Source of the DNA: Ferrovum sp. PN-J185
Lineage (GTDB): Bacteria > Pseudomonadota > Gammaproteobacteria > Burkholderiales > Ferrovaceae
NCBI RefSeq assembly: GCF_001581925.1
Contig: NZ_LQZA01000002.1
Coordinates: forward strand, 62,001-126,000
Length of the DNA stretch: 64,000 nucleotides
Direction of reading: 5' to 3'
The number at the start of each line of letters is the position of its first letter. Position 1 is the stretch's first letter. Of this stretch, positions 50,030-63,137 are shown in pieces. A model generated the notes under the pieces. That model was given only the letters and a program-made list of their open reading frames with translations. It searched no databases and had not been told where the DNA came from. Position numbers and translations under genes: made by a program.

Positions 50030-52012
50030 ATGATTTTCATTGAAGTTGCCCTTGATCTACCCCTCAATACACTGTTTGATTATCAGTGTGATGAGGCAAC
50101 GCCTGATGATATTGGCCGACGCGTTAAAGTCCCTTTTGGTCGCGATGAAAAAGTAGGGGTGATCCTTAATGTTAAAGATCACAGTACGCTTCCCTTAGAT
50201 AAAATTAAAAAAGCCACAACACTCTGGCGTGATGTTCCTCCTCTGTCAGAGGAGATACTGCGTTTGCTACATTTTACCAGTCACTACTATCAGCATCCCC
50301 TGGGGCCTGTTGTATTACACGCCCTACCCCCTGCTTTAAAAAAAACCAACGACTGGCAAGCGCCCAAAAAAAGAAGTAAAGCCATTAACGTTGCAGTAAC
50401 TAGTGCGCCACAACTGAATCTAGAGCAGCGTCATGCTTGTGATGAAATTAATCAGCATGATGATGAGTTTCGTATCTGGTTATTGCAAGGGATTACTGGT
50501 AGCGGTAAAACTGAAGTGTATTTAGAGCTGGTTAAGCAAACCCTAGGACGAGGAAAACAAGTTCTGATACTGGTTCCTGAAATTAATCTGACGCCATTAA
50601 TTGAACAGCGTTTTCAAGCACGTTTTCCTGCAACGGGAATGGTCAGTTTACATAGTGGCGTTGGCGAAAAAGAACGTGCTCAACGCTGGATTGATGTGGC
50701 CTCAGGAAAAATTCAAATTGTGTTAGGTACACGCCTTGCTATTTTTGCACCACTTGACCATCTTGGCCTCATCATTATTGATGAAGAACATGACAGCTCC
50801 TATAAACAAGCTGAAGGGATGCGCTATCATGCTAGAGACTTGGCCATTATGCGCGGACAATACAATGCTATTCCTGTGGTGTTGGGGTCTGCTACTCCTT
50901 CATTAGAGAGTTGGTGGAATGCCAAACAAGGTCGATACCAACTTATTAAACTGACTGAACGCGCTCACCAGGGTGCCACACTCCCTGACATTCAGTTAAT
51001 AAAAGCCAATCTCAAACATGACTCACCCACACTCAGTCTTGAGATCATTCATGCTATTGAAGAACGACTGACAAAAGGACAGCAATCTTTAATATTTATT
51101 AATCGACGTGGCTTTGCTCCAGTATTAATGTGTAATCAGTGCCAGTGGCTTGCCACCTGCCCTGATTGTCAAACACGACTCGTGGTCCATCGCCGACAAC
51201 AGCGACTGCGCTGCCACCATTGTAATTACCAACGCCCCATTGATCACCACTGTCGTCAATGTCATAGCGAAGACCTGACGACTTTAGGTGAGGGCACACA
51301 AAAAATAGAAGAAAGCCTTCAAGAATTGTGGCCCAAGGCACGAATTTTACGTATTGACAGCGATAGCCTGCAGAGCAAAAGTTGGGCTACACAAATCCAA
51401 GATATTCACGCCGGTGAGGTAGATATTTTAGTTGGCACACAAATTCTAATTAAGGGCCACGACTTTCCAAAGCTCACTCTAGTTGCTGCTATTAATGTGG
51501 ATAGCGCTTTATACAGCAGTGATTTTAGAGCAAGTGAGCGCTTATTTACACAACTATTGCAAGCAGCCGGAAGAGCAGGTCGAGGTAGTGACAAAGGGCA
51601 AGTATTAATTGAAACAGCTTTCCCCCAACATCCTTTATTCGAGGCGTTGATTGACCATGATTATCAGCGTTTTGCCGATAACGAGCTTGAAGAAAGACGC
51701 TTATTTGGTTTTCCGCCCTTTTGCTATCAAGCGCTATTAAGAGGTTCGGCAACGGAATTGTCACCCCTACAACAGTTTATGCGCGAGGCCAGAGAGGCGC
51801 TAAAGAGACTATCTTATGAAGATATCACCCTCTTTGATGTGGTGGCCCCTACTCTCCACAAAATTGGTAATAAATACCGCTTACAATTACTGCTTCAATG
51901 TCATTCACGACCACTCTTACAACAGGCCTTATCTCAATGGAGTGATTATTTGTTTAGCTATGCCCCTCATTCTATCAATTGGGTTATTGACGTCGATCCG
52001 ATTGATTGTTGA
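50030..52012 (+). CDS. priA: Primosomal protein N' (replication restart helicase)
   Basis: PriA reloads the replisome at stalled forks with a 3'-5' helicase. The 660-residue protein has an N-terminal fork-binding domain (1-105), Walker A 'GITGSGKTE' at about 154-162, the DEAH-type box 'DEEHDSSYK', and a zinc module with eight Cys ('CNQCQWLATCPDC', 'CHHCNYQRP', 'CRQC'). Motif VI lies in 'QAAGRAGRG'. It is somewhat shorter than E. coli PriA (732). The ribosome-binding site is weak. DnaA boxes lie just upstream. Confidence 0.95.
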   Translation: MIFIEVALDLPLNTLFDYQCDEATPDDIGRRVKVPFGRDEKVGVILNVKDHSTLPLDKIKKATTLWRDVPPLSEEILRLLHFTSHYYQHPLGPVVLHALPPALKKTNDWQAPKKRSKAINVAVTSAPQLNLEQRHACDEINQHDDEFRIWLLQGITGSGKTEVYLELVKQTLGRGKQVLILVPEINLTPLIEQRFQARFPATGMVSLHSGVGEKERAQRWIDVASGKIQIVLGTRLAIFAPLDHLGLIIIDEEHDSSYKQAEGMRYHARDLAIMRGQYNAIPVVLGSATPSLESWWNAKQGRYQLIKLTERAHQGATLPDIQLIKANLKHDSPTLSLEIIHAIEERLTKGQQSLIFINRRGFAPVLMCNQCQWLATCPDCQTRLVVHRRQQRLRCHHCNYQRPIDHHCRQCHSEDLTTLGEGTQKIEESLQELWPKARILRIDSDSLQSKSWATQIQDIHAGEVDILVGTQILIKGHDFPKLTLVAAINVDSALYSSDFRASERLFTQLLQAAGRAGRGSDKGQVLIETAFPQHPLFEALIDHDYQRFADNELEERRLFGFPPFCYQALLRGSATELSPLQQFMREAREALKRLSYEDITLFDVVAPTLHKIGNKYRLQLLLQCHSRPLLQQALSQWSDYLFSYAPHSINWVIDVDPIDC

Positions 52013-52035
52013 GGCTTTCGATTACCCTTTATAAT
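52006..52035 (+). promoter_or_regulatory. argS promoter
   Basis: TTGTTG (52006-52011) and a perfect TATAAT (52030-52035) are separated by 18 bp, across the priA stop codon. The argS ATG is at 52064. Confidence 0.65.
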
Positions 52036-52063
52036 GTACTATTCACTCACAGTTTTCTAAGTT

Positions 52064-53818
52064 ATGAACAACGCACATCTATCACTGTTAACGGAACTCA
52101 ATCAATTATTTCATCAGGCCATTGGTCGTATTGCTGATGTAGATGCCACCTCGATGTCTCTTGAAAGACCAAAACAAAGCAATCACGGAGACTACGCCCA
52201 TAATGGTGCCTTACAGCTGGCTAAGCTAGTTAAGTTACCTCCACGCGAGGTGGCGCAAAAGCTGATTGACGCACTTCCTGATAACGCGCTTATTGAACGC
52301 TGTGATATCGCAGGCCCTGGCTTTATTAATGTTTTTGTTAAAGCAAGCGCCAAACAACGCGTTGTTCATCAAGTACACCACAAGGGATCAGCGTGGGGGA
52401 ACACGAATTTTGGACATCAACGCTCGTTATTGATTGAATTTGTGTCAAGTAACCCAACAGGGCCACTCCATGTAGGTCATGGACGCGGTGCCTCCTATGG
52501 TGACTCGGTAGCCAATATCCTTAACAAAGCAGGCTTTAAGGTTAGTAAAGAATACTACGTCAATGACGCCGGTCGCCAGATGGATATTTTAACCGTATCT
52601 ACGTGGCTGCGTTATCTTGCTTTGTTCGGTTCCACCATCGCTTTTCCAAGCAATGGTTATCAGGGTGAATATGTGACGGATATGGCAAAATTGATACAAT
52701 CACAGTGGTCAAACCAGCTCTATCACGCCGATGAGTTTGTTCTTCTTAACCTGAATCCACCTACTCATACAGAGGATGATGAAGCCATTGAGCGCTATAT
52801 GGATACGCTCATTGCGCGTGCAAAATTCTTATTAAAAGACCACTATCATCAACTACATGAGCAAGTCTTATCGTTACAGTTATCTGACTGTAAAGAGGAT
52901 TTAAATGAGTTTGGTGTTAGCTTTGATATGTGGTTTTCTGAACAGTCTTTATATACCTCTGGGGCAGTGAAAAAAGTCGTTGATCAACTTAATGCTCAAG
53001 GCTATCTCTATCAGCAAGATGGTGCGCTGTGGTTTAAATCCACACAATTTGGCGATGAAAAAGACCGCGTAGTGCAACGAGAAAACGGTATCTATACTTA
53101 CTTTGCTTCTGATATTGCCTATCATGCCAATAAATTTGAACGTGGCTTTGACTTACTCGTGGATGTCTGGGGTGCTGATCACCATGGTTATATCCCACGG
53201 GTTAAAGCAGCACTCAAAGCACTGGGATTTAATACTGAGCGCTTAATTATTCCTCTCGTTCAATTTGTTAGTCTTTATCGTGGTGGAGAAAAAGTACAGA
53301 TGTCCACCAGAAAAGCTCAATTTGTTACCTTGCGAGAATTACGAGAGGAAGTGGGCAATGACCCTGCCCGCTTGTTTTATGTGTTACGTAAATCAGACCA
53401 ACATCTGGATTTTGATTTGGATTTGGCTAAATCCCATAGTAACGACAACCCTGTGTACTATATTCAATATGCCCACGCAAGAATTCATAGCGTGTTACAC
53501 AAATGGGGGCAAGATCTAAATACTCTAGTTGACTGCGATTTAACTCCTCTTACGCTGGAGCATGAATTTAAGCTCATGCAACTATTAGAGGATTATCCAG
53601 ATACCATTAATGCCGCAGCCCGTGATTATGCACCCCATACTCTAGCCTTTTATCTAAAAGAAGTGGCTGCTGAATTACATAGTTACTACAATTCACAACA
53701 ATTTTTAGTGGATGATGTTACTCTTTGTCGTGCACGTTTATCACTCATATTAGCTGTCGCCACAGTCTTAAATGATGGGCTACAATTATTAGGAGTAAGT
53801 GCTCCTTTAACTATGTAG
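52064..53818 (+). CDS. argS: Arginine-tRNA ligase
   Basis: ArgS charges tRNA-Arg. The 584-residue class I synthetase has an N-terminal Add-1 domain (1-110), the HIGH-type motif in 'NPTGPLHVGHGRGASYGD', and 'VDVWGADHHGYIPR'. The KMSKS site is degenerate ('QMSTRKA'), as is normal for many ArgRS enzymes. The C-terminal DALR anticodon-binding domain ends 'LNDGLQLLGVSAPLTM'. A strong promoter lies upstream. The SPOR gene follows after 12 bp. Confidence 0.97.
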   Translation: MNNAHLSLLTELNQLFHQAIGRIADVDATSMSLERPKQSNHGDYAHNGALQLAKLVKLPPREVAQKLIDALPDNALIERCDIAGPGFINVFVKASAKQRVVHQVHHKGSAWGNTNFGHQRSLLIEFVSSNPTGPLHVGHGRGASYGDSVANILNKAGFKVSKEYYVNDAGRQMDILTVSTWLRYLALFGSTIAFPSNGYQGEYVTDMAKLIQSQWSNQLYHADEFVLLNLNPPTHTEDDEAIERYMDTLIARAKFLLKDHYHQLHEQVLSLQLSDCKEDLNEFGVSFDMWFSEQSLYTSGAVKKVVDQLNAQGYLYQQDGALWFKSTQFGDEKDRVVQRENGIYTYFASDIAYHANKFERGFDLLVDVWGADHHGYIPRVKAALKALGFNTERLIIPLVQFVSLYRGGEKVQMSTRKAQFVTLRELREEVGNDPARLFYVLRKSDQHLDFDLDLAKSHSNDNPVYYIQYAHARIHSVLHKWGQDLNTLVDCDLTPLTLEHEFKLMQLLEDYPDTINAAARDYAPHTLAFYLKEVAAELHSYYNSQQFLVDDVTLCRARLSLILAVATVLNDGLQLLGVSAPLTM

Positions 53819-53830
53819 GATGACTGTTGA

Positions 53831-54556
53831 ATGAACAGACCGGATATGAGATCACGCACACCCCCACGCAGTCACACGCCTGAGAGTGGTGGGATGAAGC
53901 TTTTTAAAGGTGTCTTAATTGGCCTTGTGTTGGGGGTGGCACTTTCTGCTGGTACCGCCGTTTACGTCACTCATATGCCTAATCCCTTTGTTAAAAAAGT
54001 GGACTCAGTGGATAGCAGTTCTGACAAACCCATTAATGAAATGCCTGATGTATCAAAGCATGGCATTATGAATCCCACCACGGTTGAGGGTAGTAACGGA
54101 ACAGTGGGGGCACTCATCACGCCCAGTATGCCGCAACCTGTCGTTAACACGCCTCAACCTGTCAGCCCACCAGCTGTTACTAACAATGATGCAGCCAATA
54201 ATCAGGTTGTGGTGCCAGGTGGCGTAACTACCCCGCAAGCCACAGTTGATAACAATCAAAGTGCTCCTCAAACGGCCACAGAGAATTCTGCCAAAAGCAG
54301 TCAACCTGCCAGCAAAACCTCTTTATTTGTACAAACGGGAGCATTTAAACAAGCCCGTGAAGCTGAAGATCAACGTGCTAACCTAGCGCTCATTGGCGTT
54401 GACGCTAATGTCATTGCACCCAATGGTGGCCAAGAGAAACTATATCGTGTGCGGATTGGTCCACTATCCAATATGGATGAAGCACATACTCTAATCAGTA
54501 CCCTTAAGAGTAATGGTTTTAGCCATACTGCAGTTGTAAAAGAAAAACACGACTAA
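53831..54556 (+). CDS. SPOR domain protein (FtsN-like)
   Basis: A 241-residue inner-membrane protein of the bitopic FtsN type. A short cytoplasmic tail (1-22) precedes one transmembrane helix (about 24-46), then a long Pro/Thr/Asn/Gln-rich periplasmic linker (about 50-160). The C-terminal SPOR domain (about 164-238, 'SLFVQTGAFKQAREAEDQRANLALIG' in parts) binds denuded glycan strands at the division septum. This gene between argS and dsbA is conserved in Betaproteobacteria. Whether it is the true FtsN is not proven. Confidence 0.88.
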   Translation: MNRPDMRSRTPPRSHTPESGGMKLFKGVLIGLVLGVALSAGTAVYVTHMPNPFVKKVDSVDSSSDKPINEMPDVSKHGIMNPTTVEGSNGTVGALITPSMPQPVVNTPQPVSPPAVTNNDAANNQVVVPGGVTTPQATVDNNQSAPQTATENSAKSSQPASKTSLFVQTGAFKQAREAEDQRANLALIGVDANVIAPNGGQEKLYRVRIGPLSNMDEAHTLISTLKSNGFSHTAVVKEKHD

Positions 54557-54576
54557 TTATTAATGAGGTGATGGTC

Positions 54577-55218
54577 TTGAAAACACTCCTAAACTCTATT
54601 GTTGTAGCCTTTGGTGTTATGGCTATTGTTACCACAGCCAATGCTGGTGCCCCCGTTAATGGTAAAGATTATGTGGTGATTGACTCACCAATACCTAAGG
54701 ACAATAGCCAAGTGGTAGAGGTAGATGAAGTATTCTCCTACGCCTGTCCCCACTGCGCTCATTTTGCTCCGACCATTGAAGCATGGGCTAAAAAACTACC
54801 TAAAAATGTGGTATTTAAACGTATCCCTGTGAGTTTTGGGCGTAGCCAATGGGCAGTCACTGCAAAAACGTATTATGCAATCAATGCACTGCATCTTGTG
54901 CCCCAGTTACATGAAAAAATCTTTCATGCAATTCATGAAGAAAATGTCAATTTATTCTCTGAAGACGTATTATTTGATTGGATTGAGAAGCAAGGTGTCA
55001 ATCGCCAGCAATTTATTAATGCTTATCGCTCATTTAGTGTACAAAGTGAACTTCAACGAGGTGATCAATTAGCGATGGCTTATGGTGTTGATGCTGTTCC
55101 CACACTGATCATTGATAACAAATATCGTACTTCTCCTAGTATGGCAGGGGGATATACACAACTTATTCCAGTACTCAACGCTCTAGTTGAAAGCAGTTTA
55201 AAGAATAACCACCACTAA
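54577..55218 (+). CDS. dsbA: Thiol:disulfide interchange protein DsbA
   Basis: A periplasmic oxidase that introduces disulfide bonds. The signal peptide (1-23, ending TTANA) precedes a thioredoxin-like domain with the active site CPHC (Cys57-Cys60) in 'FSYACPHCAHF' and the cis-Pro loop 'VDAVPTLIIDNKY'. I favour TTG 54577 as start because GAGGTG (54565-54570) then lies 6 bases upstream and the signal begins MKTLL; GTG 54568 and ATG 54571 would sit on top of that site. The 3' end overlaps glmU by 4 bp. Confidence 0.92.
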   Translation: MKTLLNSIVVAFGVMAIVTTANAGAPVNGKDYVVIDSPIPKDNSQVVEVDEVFSYACPHCAHFAPTIEAWAKKLPKNVVFKRIPVSFGRSQWAVTAKTYYAINALHLVPQLHEKIFHAIHEENVNLFSEDVLFDWIEKQGVNRQQFINAYRSFSVQSELQRGDQLAMAYGVDAVPTLIIDNKYRTSPSMAGGYTQLIPVLNALVESSLKNNHH

Positions 55219-56621
55219 TTTTTTTTGGGGTTTGGACGACGCCAACGGGGGATAGAAACTTGCTTGGAGCGTGATAGAGTCAGCTCTCCCGGCGGCGTTG
55301 AAGTGACAATAGTGGATCCCGCACCTATGGTACTGCCTTGAGCAATGGTGACAGGCGCCACAAGCTGGGAATCTGAACCAATAAATACATCATCTTCTAT
55401 TACTGTTTGATGCTTATTCACCCCATCATAGTTACAAGTGATAGTACCTGCACCAATATTCACTCTGGCCCCCACTGTACTGTCACCAAGATAAGCTAAA
55501 TGATTGGCTTTTGATGAATGACCCAAGGTGGTTTTTTTTGTTTCTACAAAGTTACCAATGTGTACACACTCTTCAGTGTGTGTACCTGGCCTTAATCGTG
55601 CATAGGGACCAATGCGGTTATTGGCACCAATTGCTGCACCATCAATATGGCTAAAGGCAAGTACTTGTGAGTTTTTAGCTATGCTACAGTCTTTTAACAC
55701 GCAATAAGGACCGACTCGCACTCCATCTTGAAGGATTACTGTTCCTTCAAAAATACAGCCCACATCGATATAAACATCACGCCCGCACTGTAGGCTGCCG
55801 CGCACATCAAAACGATGAGGGTCACTAATTGCCACCCCCTCTTTTTGTAGAGTGAGAGCCACATGCGCTTGATAATGTCTTTCAAGCTCAGCCAATTGCT
55901 GTTGACTATTTACCCCAAGCGCTTCCCAAGCGTACTCAGGGTGACAGGTTTGAATTGTATAGCCGCTTTGCTGAGCGAGTTCCACCACGTCGGTTAAATA
56001 ATATTCACCTTGAGCATTATTGGTGGTTAAGGCTGTCAGCCAACCTTCGAGTTGTGAACGAGGTAGCGCCATAATACCTGTGTTGATTTCTTTAATTGTT
56101 AACTCACTGGCTGAGGCATCCTTATGTTCACGAATACCTATCACTCGATTGTTGGCATCTCTTAAAATTCTGCCATAGCCCTGAGGATCATCAACGATTT
56201 GCGTTAATAATGAGAGGTGTTGACCATCACATAAATTAACTAAGGTTTGTAAGGTATTTAATTGTAGTAAAGGTACATCACCATATACCACGAGTACAGT
56301 ATGGCACTCATGAGGAATATGTTTAAGCGCTAGGGTTAATGCATGCCCTGTTCCAAGCTGGGGCTGCTGCAGCACTGTTTCCACTTGATCGTGTTGTAAA
56401 TGAGATTGTAGTAACTCAGCTTGATGACCAATGACCACTAAACGCTGCATGGCATGTAGCTCATCTGCCCGATCGAGGACATGATTTAACAACGGTTTAC
56501 CGGCTAAAGGATGAAGTACTTTAGGAAGTTGGCTCTTCATTCTGGTACCAAGACCTGCTGCCAGAATAACCACACTTAAAGATTGTGGGGAATGTGGTGG
56601 GATCGGTTTTTCGAGACTCAC
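55215..56621 (-). CDS. glmU: Bifunctional UDP-N-acetylglucosamine pyrophosphorylase / glucosamine-1-phosphate N-acetyltransferase
   Basis: GlmU performs the last two steps to UDP-GlcNAc, the precursor of peptidoglycan and LPS. The N-terminal uridyltransferase domain has 'LAAGLGTRMKSQLPKVLHPLAGKP' (in parts) and 'VVYGDVPLL'. The C-terminal left-handed beta-helix with hexapeptide repeats ('IGPYARLRPG', 'NHLAYLGDSTVGARVNIGAGTITCNYDG' in parts) is the acetyltransferase. The 468 residues are complete. It starts at GTG with GGAG upstream, 12 bp after atpC, so it is likely read with the ATP synthase operon. Confidence 0.96.
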   Translation of the reverse strand: MSLEKPIPPHSPQSLSVVILAAGLGTRMKSQLPKVLHPLAGKPLLNHVLDRADELHAMQRLVVIGHQAELLQSHLQHDQVETVLQQPQLGTGHALTLALKHIPHECHTVLVVYGDVPLLQLNTLQTLVNLCDGQHLSLLTQIVDDPQGYGRILRDANNRVIGIREHKDASASELTIKEINTGIMALPRSQLEGWLTALTTNNAQGEYYLTDVVELAQQSGYTIQTCHPEYAWEALGVNSQQQLAELERHYQAHVALTLQKEGVAISDPHRFDVRGSLQCGRDVYIDVGCIFEGTVILQDGVRVGPYCVLKDCSIAKNSQVLAFSHIDGAAIGANNRIGPYARLRPGTHTEECVHIGNFVETKKTTLGHSSKANHLAYLGDSTVGARVNIGAGTITCNYDGVNKHQTVIEDDVFIGSDSQLVAPVTIAQGSTIGAGSTIVTSTPPGELTLSRSKQVSIPRWRRPNPKKN

Positions 56622-56633
56622 CCACCACTCCGA

Positions 56634-57059
56634 TTAACGAAGAGTTTTACGTAGTTTTTGAATGGCTGCTAATTGTGCAACAGCAGTAGCTAATTCAGCA
56701 GAAGCTTTGGCATAGTCAAGTGAAGCAGATTTTTCAACTAACGACTCTTCAGCAAGACGCTTGGCTTCTAAAGCTTTGGCTTCATCAAGATCGTGACCAC
56801 GAATGGCCGTATCAGCTAACACAGTCACCACATCAGGTTGGACTTCTAAAATACCACCTGACACAAAAACCAACTCTTCATCATCCCGTCCAGCCACACG
56901 GATACGCACCGACCCTGGTCGGATACGGGTAATCAGAGGAGTATGGCGTGGATAAATACCAAGCTCCCCCATTTCTCCTGGAAGTACAATAAACTCAGCT
57001 TCCCCCGAGAAGATAAGCTCCTCGGCACTGACCACATCCACGTGGATTAATTGGGTCAT
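56634..57059 (-). CDS. atpC: ATP synthase epsilon subunit
   Basis: The epsilon subunit belongs to the central rotor stalk and restrains ATP hydrolysis. It has 141 residues: an N-terminal beta-sandwich (1-85; '[39 protein letters not shown]' in parts) and a C-terminal helical hairpin rich in Ala, Glu and Lys. It is the last gene of atpIBEFHAGDC, 12 bp after atpD. Confidence 0.96.
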   Translation of the reverse strand: MTQLIHVDVVSAEELIFSGEAEFIVLPGEMGELGIYPRHTPLITRIRPGSVRIRVAGRDDEELVFVSGGILEVQPDVVTVLADTAIRGHDLDEAKALEAKRLAEESLVEKSASLDYAKASAELATAVAQLAAIQKLRKTLR

Positions 57060-57071
57060 GCTGTTACTCCC

Positions 57072-58463
<1,392 letters not shown>

Positions 58464-58482
58464 TTAAATATTAATCAGAATG

Positions 58483-59361
58483 TTAAACTGCTGCTGCACC
58501 ACCGACAATTTCAGATAACTCTTTAGTAATTGCCGCTTGTCTTGATTTGTTATAAATCAATTGCAACTCACCAATCACATTACCTGCATTGTCAGATGCT
58601 GCTTTCATGGCTACCATACGAGCACTTTGTTCAGAAGCAATATTTTCTGTTACTGCTTGATAAACAAGCGCCTCAACATAGCGCACCATTAATTCATCAA
58701 TCACTGCTTTAGGATCAGGTTCATAAATATAATCCCACGCAGCACTATTTACTTGATTCTCGTTTTCTTTTAACTCACCTTTAGCAAGCGGCAATAACGG
58801 CTCAATGGTAGGTTCTTGTTTCATGGTATTAATGAAACGGTTGTATGCAATATAAACCGCATCAATTTCCCCATTGGTATAACGATCCAACATTACCTTT
58901 ACTGGACCAATTAGTTTTTCCAAATGAGGGGTATCACCTAACTGAGTGACTTGAGCTATTACATTACCACCCATGCGCTGCATAAAACTTAAGCCCTTAT
59001 TACCAATAGTAACGAGCTCAATGCTAGCACCTTGGTTTTCCCACTTTTTCATTGCTTGGGTAAGTTGTCTTAATACGTTAGTATTTAAACCACCGCACAA
59101 GCCTTTATCAGAGCTAACTAAAATAAAACCTACTGACTTAACTTTTTCACGTTGTACCAAATAAGGATGTTGGTACTCAGGATGTGCTGTCGATAAATGG
59201 GCTGCCACTTGACGAATTTTTTCGCCATAAGGACGTGTTGCTCGCATGCGATCTTGAGCTTTACGCATTTTACTGGCAGCCACCATTTCCATGGCTTTAG
59301 TGATCTTACGCGTATTTTGTACGCTTTTGATCTTCATCCTAATTTCTTTAGAACCTGCCAT
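58483..59361 (-). CDS. atpG: ATP synthase gamma subunit
   Basis: The rotor shaft of F1. The 292-residue protein starts '[17 protein letters not shown]' and ends with the long C-terminal helix '[26 protein letters not shown]' (in parts); '[10 protein letters not shown]' in the middle is conserved. It lies 51 bp after atpA in the operon. Confidence 0.97.
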   Translation of the reverse strand: MAGSKEIRMKIKSVQNTRKITKAMEMVAASKMRKAQDRMRATRPYGEKIRQVAAHLSTAHPEYQHPYLVQREKVKSVGFILVSSDKGLCGGLNTNVLRQLTQAMKKWENQGASIELVTIGNKGLSFMQRMGGNVIAQVTQLGDTPHLEKLIGPVKVMLDRYTNGEIDAVYIAYNRFINTMKQEPTIEPLLPLAKGELKENENQVNSAAWDYIYEPDPKAVIDELMVRYVEALVYQAVTENIASEQSARMVAMKAASDNAGNVIGELQLIYNKSRQAAITKELSEIVGGAAAV

Positions 59362-59412
59362 CTCAACTCCAATAGAGTACTGTATTCATTTAATACTTAT
59401 TAAACGAATGAA

Positions 59413-60954
59413 TTAATACACACCATTCTTTTTAAAGTCCTGAATAGCTGCTTCCAATTCTTTTTCAGCATCCTTATCCATGTCTTTAGTGGTTTCAATC
59501 TTGTTCATCAAACCTGCGTACTTGTCTTTCAAGTAGGCTTTTAAGCCAGCTTCAAATGCCAATGCACGTTTAACTTCCACATCGTCGTAATGACCGCTAT
59601 TTACTGCATACAGTGTTACCGCCATCTCTGAAACAGATAAAGTTGCGTACTGAACCTGTTTCATAAGCTCTGTTACCATACGACCACGCTCAAGTTGTTT
59701 ACGTGTGGTGTCATCTAAATCAGAAGCAAACTGTGCAAATGCAGCCAACTCACGGTACTGGGCAAGCGCTAGACGAATACCACCCCCCAACTTCTTAATA
59801 ACCTTGGTTTGTGCTGCACCACCCACACGTGATACCGAAATACCAGCGTTAATGGCAGGGCGAATACCAGCATTAAATAAATCTGTTTCCAAGAAAATCT
59901 GACCATCCGTAATAGAAATTACGTTGGTTGGAACGAAAGCGGTAACATCACCTGCTTGCGTTTCAATGATAGGTAAAGCAGTGAGTGAACCTGTCTTACC
60001 CTTTACTTCACCATTGGTGAATTTCTCAACGTATTCTTCACTAACACGAGCAGCACGTTCTAGTAAACGGGAATGTAAATAGAATACGTCACCAGGATAA
60101 GCTTCACGACCAGGTGGACGACGTAATAGTAGAGAAATTTGACGATAAGCCCAAGCTTGTTTGGTTAAGTCATCATAAATAATTAACGCATCTTGTCCGC
60201 GATCACGGAAGTATTCACCCATCGCACAACCTGCATAAGGTGCAATAAATTGCATAGCAGCTGAGTCAGAGGCTGTTGCAGCAACCACAATGGTGTAGTC
60301 CATCGCACCATGCTCTTCTAATTTTCTTACCACATTAACAATTGATGAAGCTTTTTGACCAATGGCGACATAGATACAAATCATGTCTTGGCCTTTTTGG
60401 TTAATGATGGTGTCAATTGCTACGGCTGTTTTCCCTGTTTGACGGTCGCCAATAATCAATTCACGTTGTCCACGGCCAATTGGTACCATTGAGTCAATTG
60501 ATTTCAGCCCTGTCTGTACAGGCTGAGTAACTGATTTTCTCCAAATAACGCCTGGTGCAATTTTTTCAACTGGAGAAGTATTTTTGGCGTTAATTGGGCC
60601 TTTGCCGTCAATGGGTTTACCCAAAGCATCAACGACACGACCAATTAATTCAGGGCCAACAGGTACTTCTAAAATTCTACCAGTACAGGTAACTTGATCG
60701 CCTTCACTGATATGTTCATACTCACCTAATATAACCGCACCAACTGAGTCACGCTCAAGGTTGAGAGCTAGCCCAAATGTATTTTTGGGAAACTCAAGCA
60801 TTTCACCCTGCATAACGTCTGTTAACCCGTGAACTCTAACGATACCGTCAGTCACGGATACAACTGTACCTTGTGTTCTTGCTTCTGCTGATACAGGCAA
60901 ATCTTTTATTTTTGCTTTAATCAGTTCACTAATTTCAGATGGGTTTAACTGCAT
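59413..60954 (-). CDS. atpA: ATP synthase alpha subunit
   Basis: The non-catalytic nucleotide-binding F1 subunit, 513 residues. It begins '[16 protein letters not shown]' and carries the P-loop '[15 protein letters not shown]' at about residue 169 and the arginine finger region '[12 protein letters not shown]'. It is complete and typical. atpH is upstream by 37 bp. Confidence 0.98.
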   Translation of the reverse strand: MQLNPSEISELIKAKIKDLPVSAEARTQGTVVSVTDGIVRVHGLTDVMQGEMLEFPKNTFGLALNLERDSVGAVILGEYEHISEGDQVTCTGRILEVPVGPELIGRVVDALGKPIDGKGPINAKNTSPVEKIAPGVIWRKSVTQPVQTGLKSIDSMVPIGRGQRELIIGDRQTGKTAVAIDTIINQKGQDMICIYVAIGQKASSIVNVVRKLEEHGAMDYTIVVAATASDSAAMQFIAPYAGCAMGEYFRDRGQDALIIYDDLTKQAWAYRQISLLLRRPPGREAYPGDVFYLHSRLLERAARVSEEYVEKFTNGEVKGKTGSLTALPIIETQAGDVTAFVPTNVISITDGQIFLETDLFNAGIRPAINAGISVSRVGGAAQTKVIKKLGGGIRLALAQYRELAAFAQFASDLDDTTRKQLERGRMVTELMKQVQYATLSVSEMAVTLYAVNSGHYDDVEVKRALAFEAGLKAYLKDKYAGLMNKIETTKDMDKDAEKELEAAIQDFKKNGVY

Positions 60955-60991
60955 TCTATTCTCCTAACCTATGAGGTATCAGCTCATCGAC

Positions 60992-61525
60992 TTAATGTTT
61001 TAATGCGGCGGTCATTTTCTCAATTTGGGCCTTAACCGATCCATCGATAACCACATCACCGACAATGATTTTTACGCCACCAATTAATTCTTCGCGCACC
61101 GTTACTTCAGCACGTATTTTGCGACCAAATTTCTTTTCTAATTCTTTTAGTAATACTTCTTTTTCAGCATCACTAATTGGGAATGCACTTTCAATCACAG
61201 CATCCAATATGCCTTCTTGCTCATGACGCAAATGTTCAAATTGAACTGATATTGCCGTAGCAGCAGATAAACGGTGATTATCAACCAATACATTTACAAG
61301 GTGATTAATATCATTATCTGAATTAGCTAATAATGAATTAACTAATTTTTTTATGGCACCGCGATCAAGTCGAGGATCACCTACAGCGTTTGCAAACTGC
61401 TCATCTTTAACAATAACGGCCAGCTTAGATAATGCATCTGACCATTTATCATATTGCCCCTGTTCGTGGGCAATTTCAAAAATTGCTTGAGCGTAAGGTC
61501 TTGCGATGGTCGATAACTCTGCCAT
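60992..61525 (-). CDS. atpH: ATP synthase delta subunit
   Basis: The peripheral-stalk subunit that ties F1 to the b dimer. The 177-residue protein has the OSCP/delta fold: N-terminal helical bundle ('STIARPYAQAIFEIA') and C-terminal 'EEKFG'-like 'ELEKKFGRKIRAEVTVREELIGGVKIIVGDVVIDGSV' (in parts). It lies 9 bp after atpF. Confidence 0.96.
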   Translation of the reverse strand: MAELSTIARPYAQAIFEIAHEQGQYDKWSDALSKLAVIVKDEQFANAVGDPRLDRGAIKKLVNSLLANSDNDINHLVNVLVDNHRLSAATAISVQFEHLRHEQEGILDAVIESAFPISDAEKEVLLKELEKKFGRKIRAEVTVREELIGGVKIIVGDVVIDGSVKAQIEKMTAALKH

Positions 61526-61534
61526 ATCTGTTCC

Positions 61535-62005
61535 TTATAATTCCGCTCTTATGGATGACAACAATTCTGCATGTGCAGCAGGATTAATCTCACGACGTAA
61601 AATCTTTTCAGCACCGGCCATAGCAAGATCTGCAACTTGGCTGCGTAACGCTTCTTTAGCTTTGTTGATTTCTTGATCTACTTCAGCTTTTGCTTGCGCT
61701 AATACACGTTCAGCTTCTGTGCGAGCCTCATGTTTGGCTTCCTCAATAATTTCAATACGTCTTTTTTCAGACAAAGAAATAATTTCAGCAGCTTTTGTTT
61801 TAGCTTCTTTCAGCGCTTCCTGTGATTTAACTTCTGCGTTAGCTAAATCCGATTTGGCACGTTCTGCCGCAGCAAGACCGTCAGCTATTTTTTTAGCTCG
61901 CTCTTCTAATGCAGCAGTGATAGGCGGCCAAATAAACTTCATTGTTACCCAGATCAAAATCGCAAATGTAATTGCCTGACCTAGCAGTGTGGCATTAATA
62001 TTCAT
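61535..62005 (-). CDS. atpF: ATP synthase subunit b
   Basis: The stator stalk subunit. The 156-residue protein has a single N-terminal membrane helix (about 5-27, 'LLGQAITFAILIWVTMKFIWPP' in parts) followed by a long charged, Ala/Glu/Lys-rich coiled coil to the C-terminus, which dimerises. It has the normal length for a proteobacterial b subunit. Confidence 0.96.
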   Translation of the reverse strand: MNINATLLGQAITFAILIWVTMKFIWPPITAALEERAKKIADGLAAAERAKSDLANAEVKSQEALKEAKTKAAEIISLSEKRRIEIIEEAKHEARTEAERVLAQAKAEVDQEINKAKEALRSQVADLAMAGAEKILRREINPAAHAELLSSIRAEL

Positions 62006-62034
62006 GCCTTTAACTCCGTTTATCTATTAACGAA

Positions 62035-62310
<276 letters not shown>

Positions 62311-62352
62311 TTAAAAAACGTACTAATTAAAAAAAATTGATCCCTTACCTGA

Positions 62353-63129
<777 letters not shown>

Positions 63130-63137
63130 CTATTCTT

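Noticed and set aside
53265-53519. 84-codon frame inside argS
   Set aside because: Shadow frame of argS with no family features.
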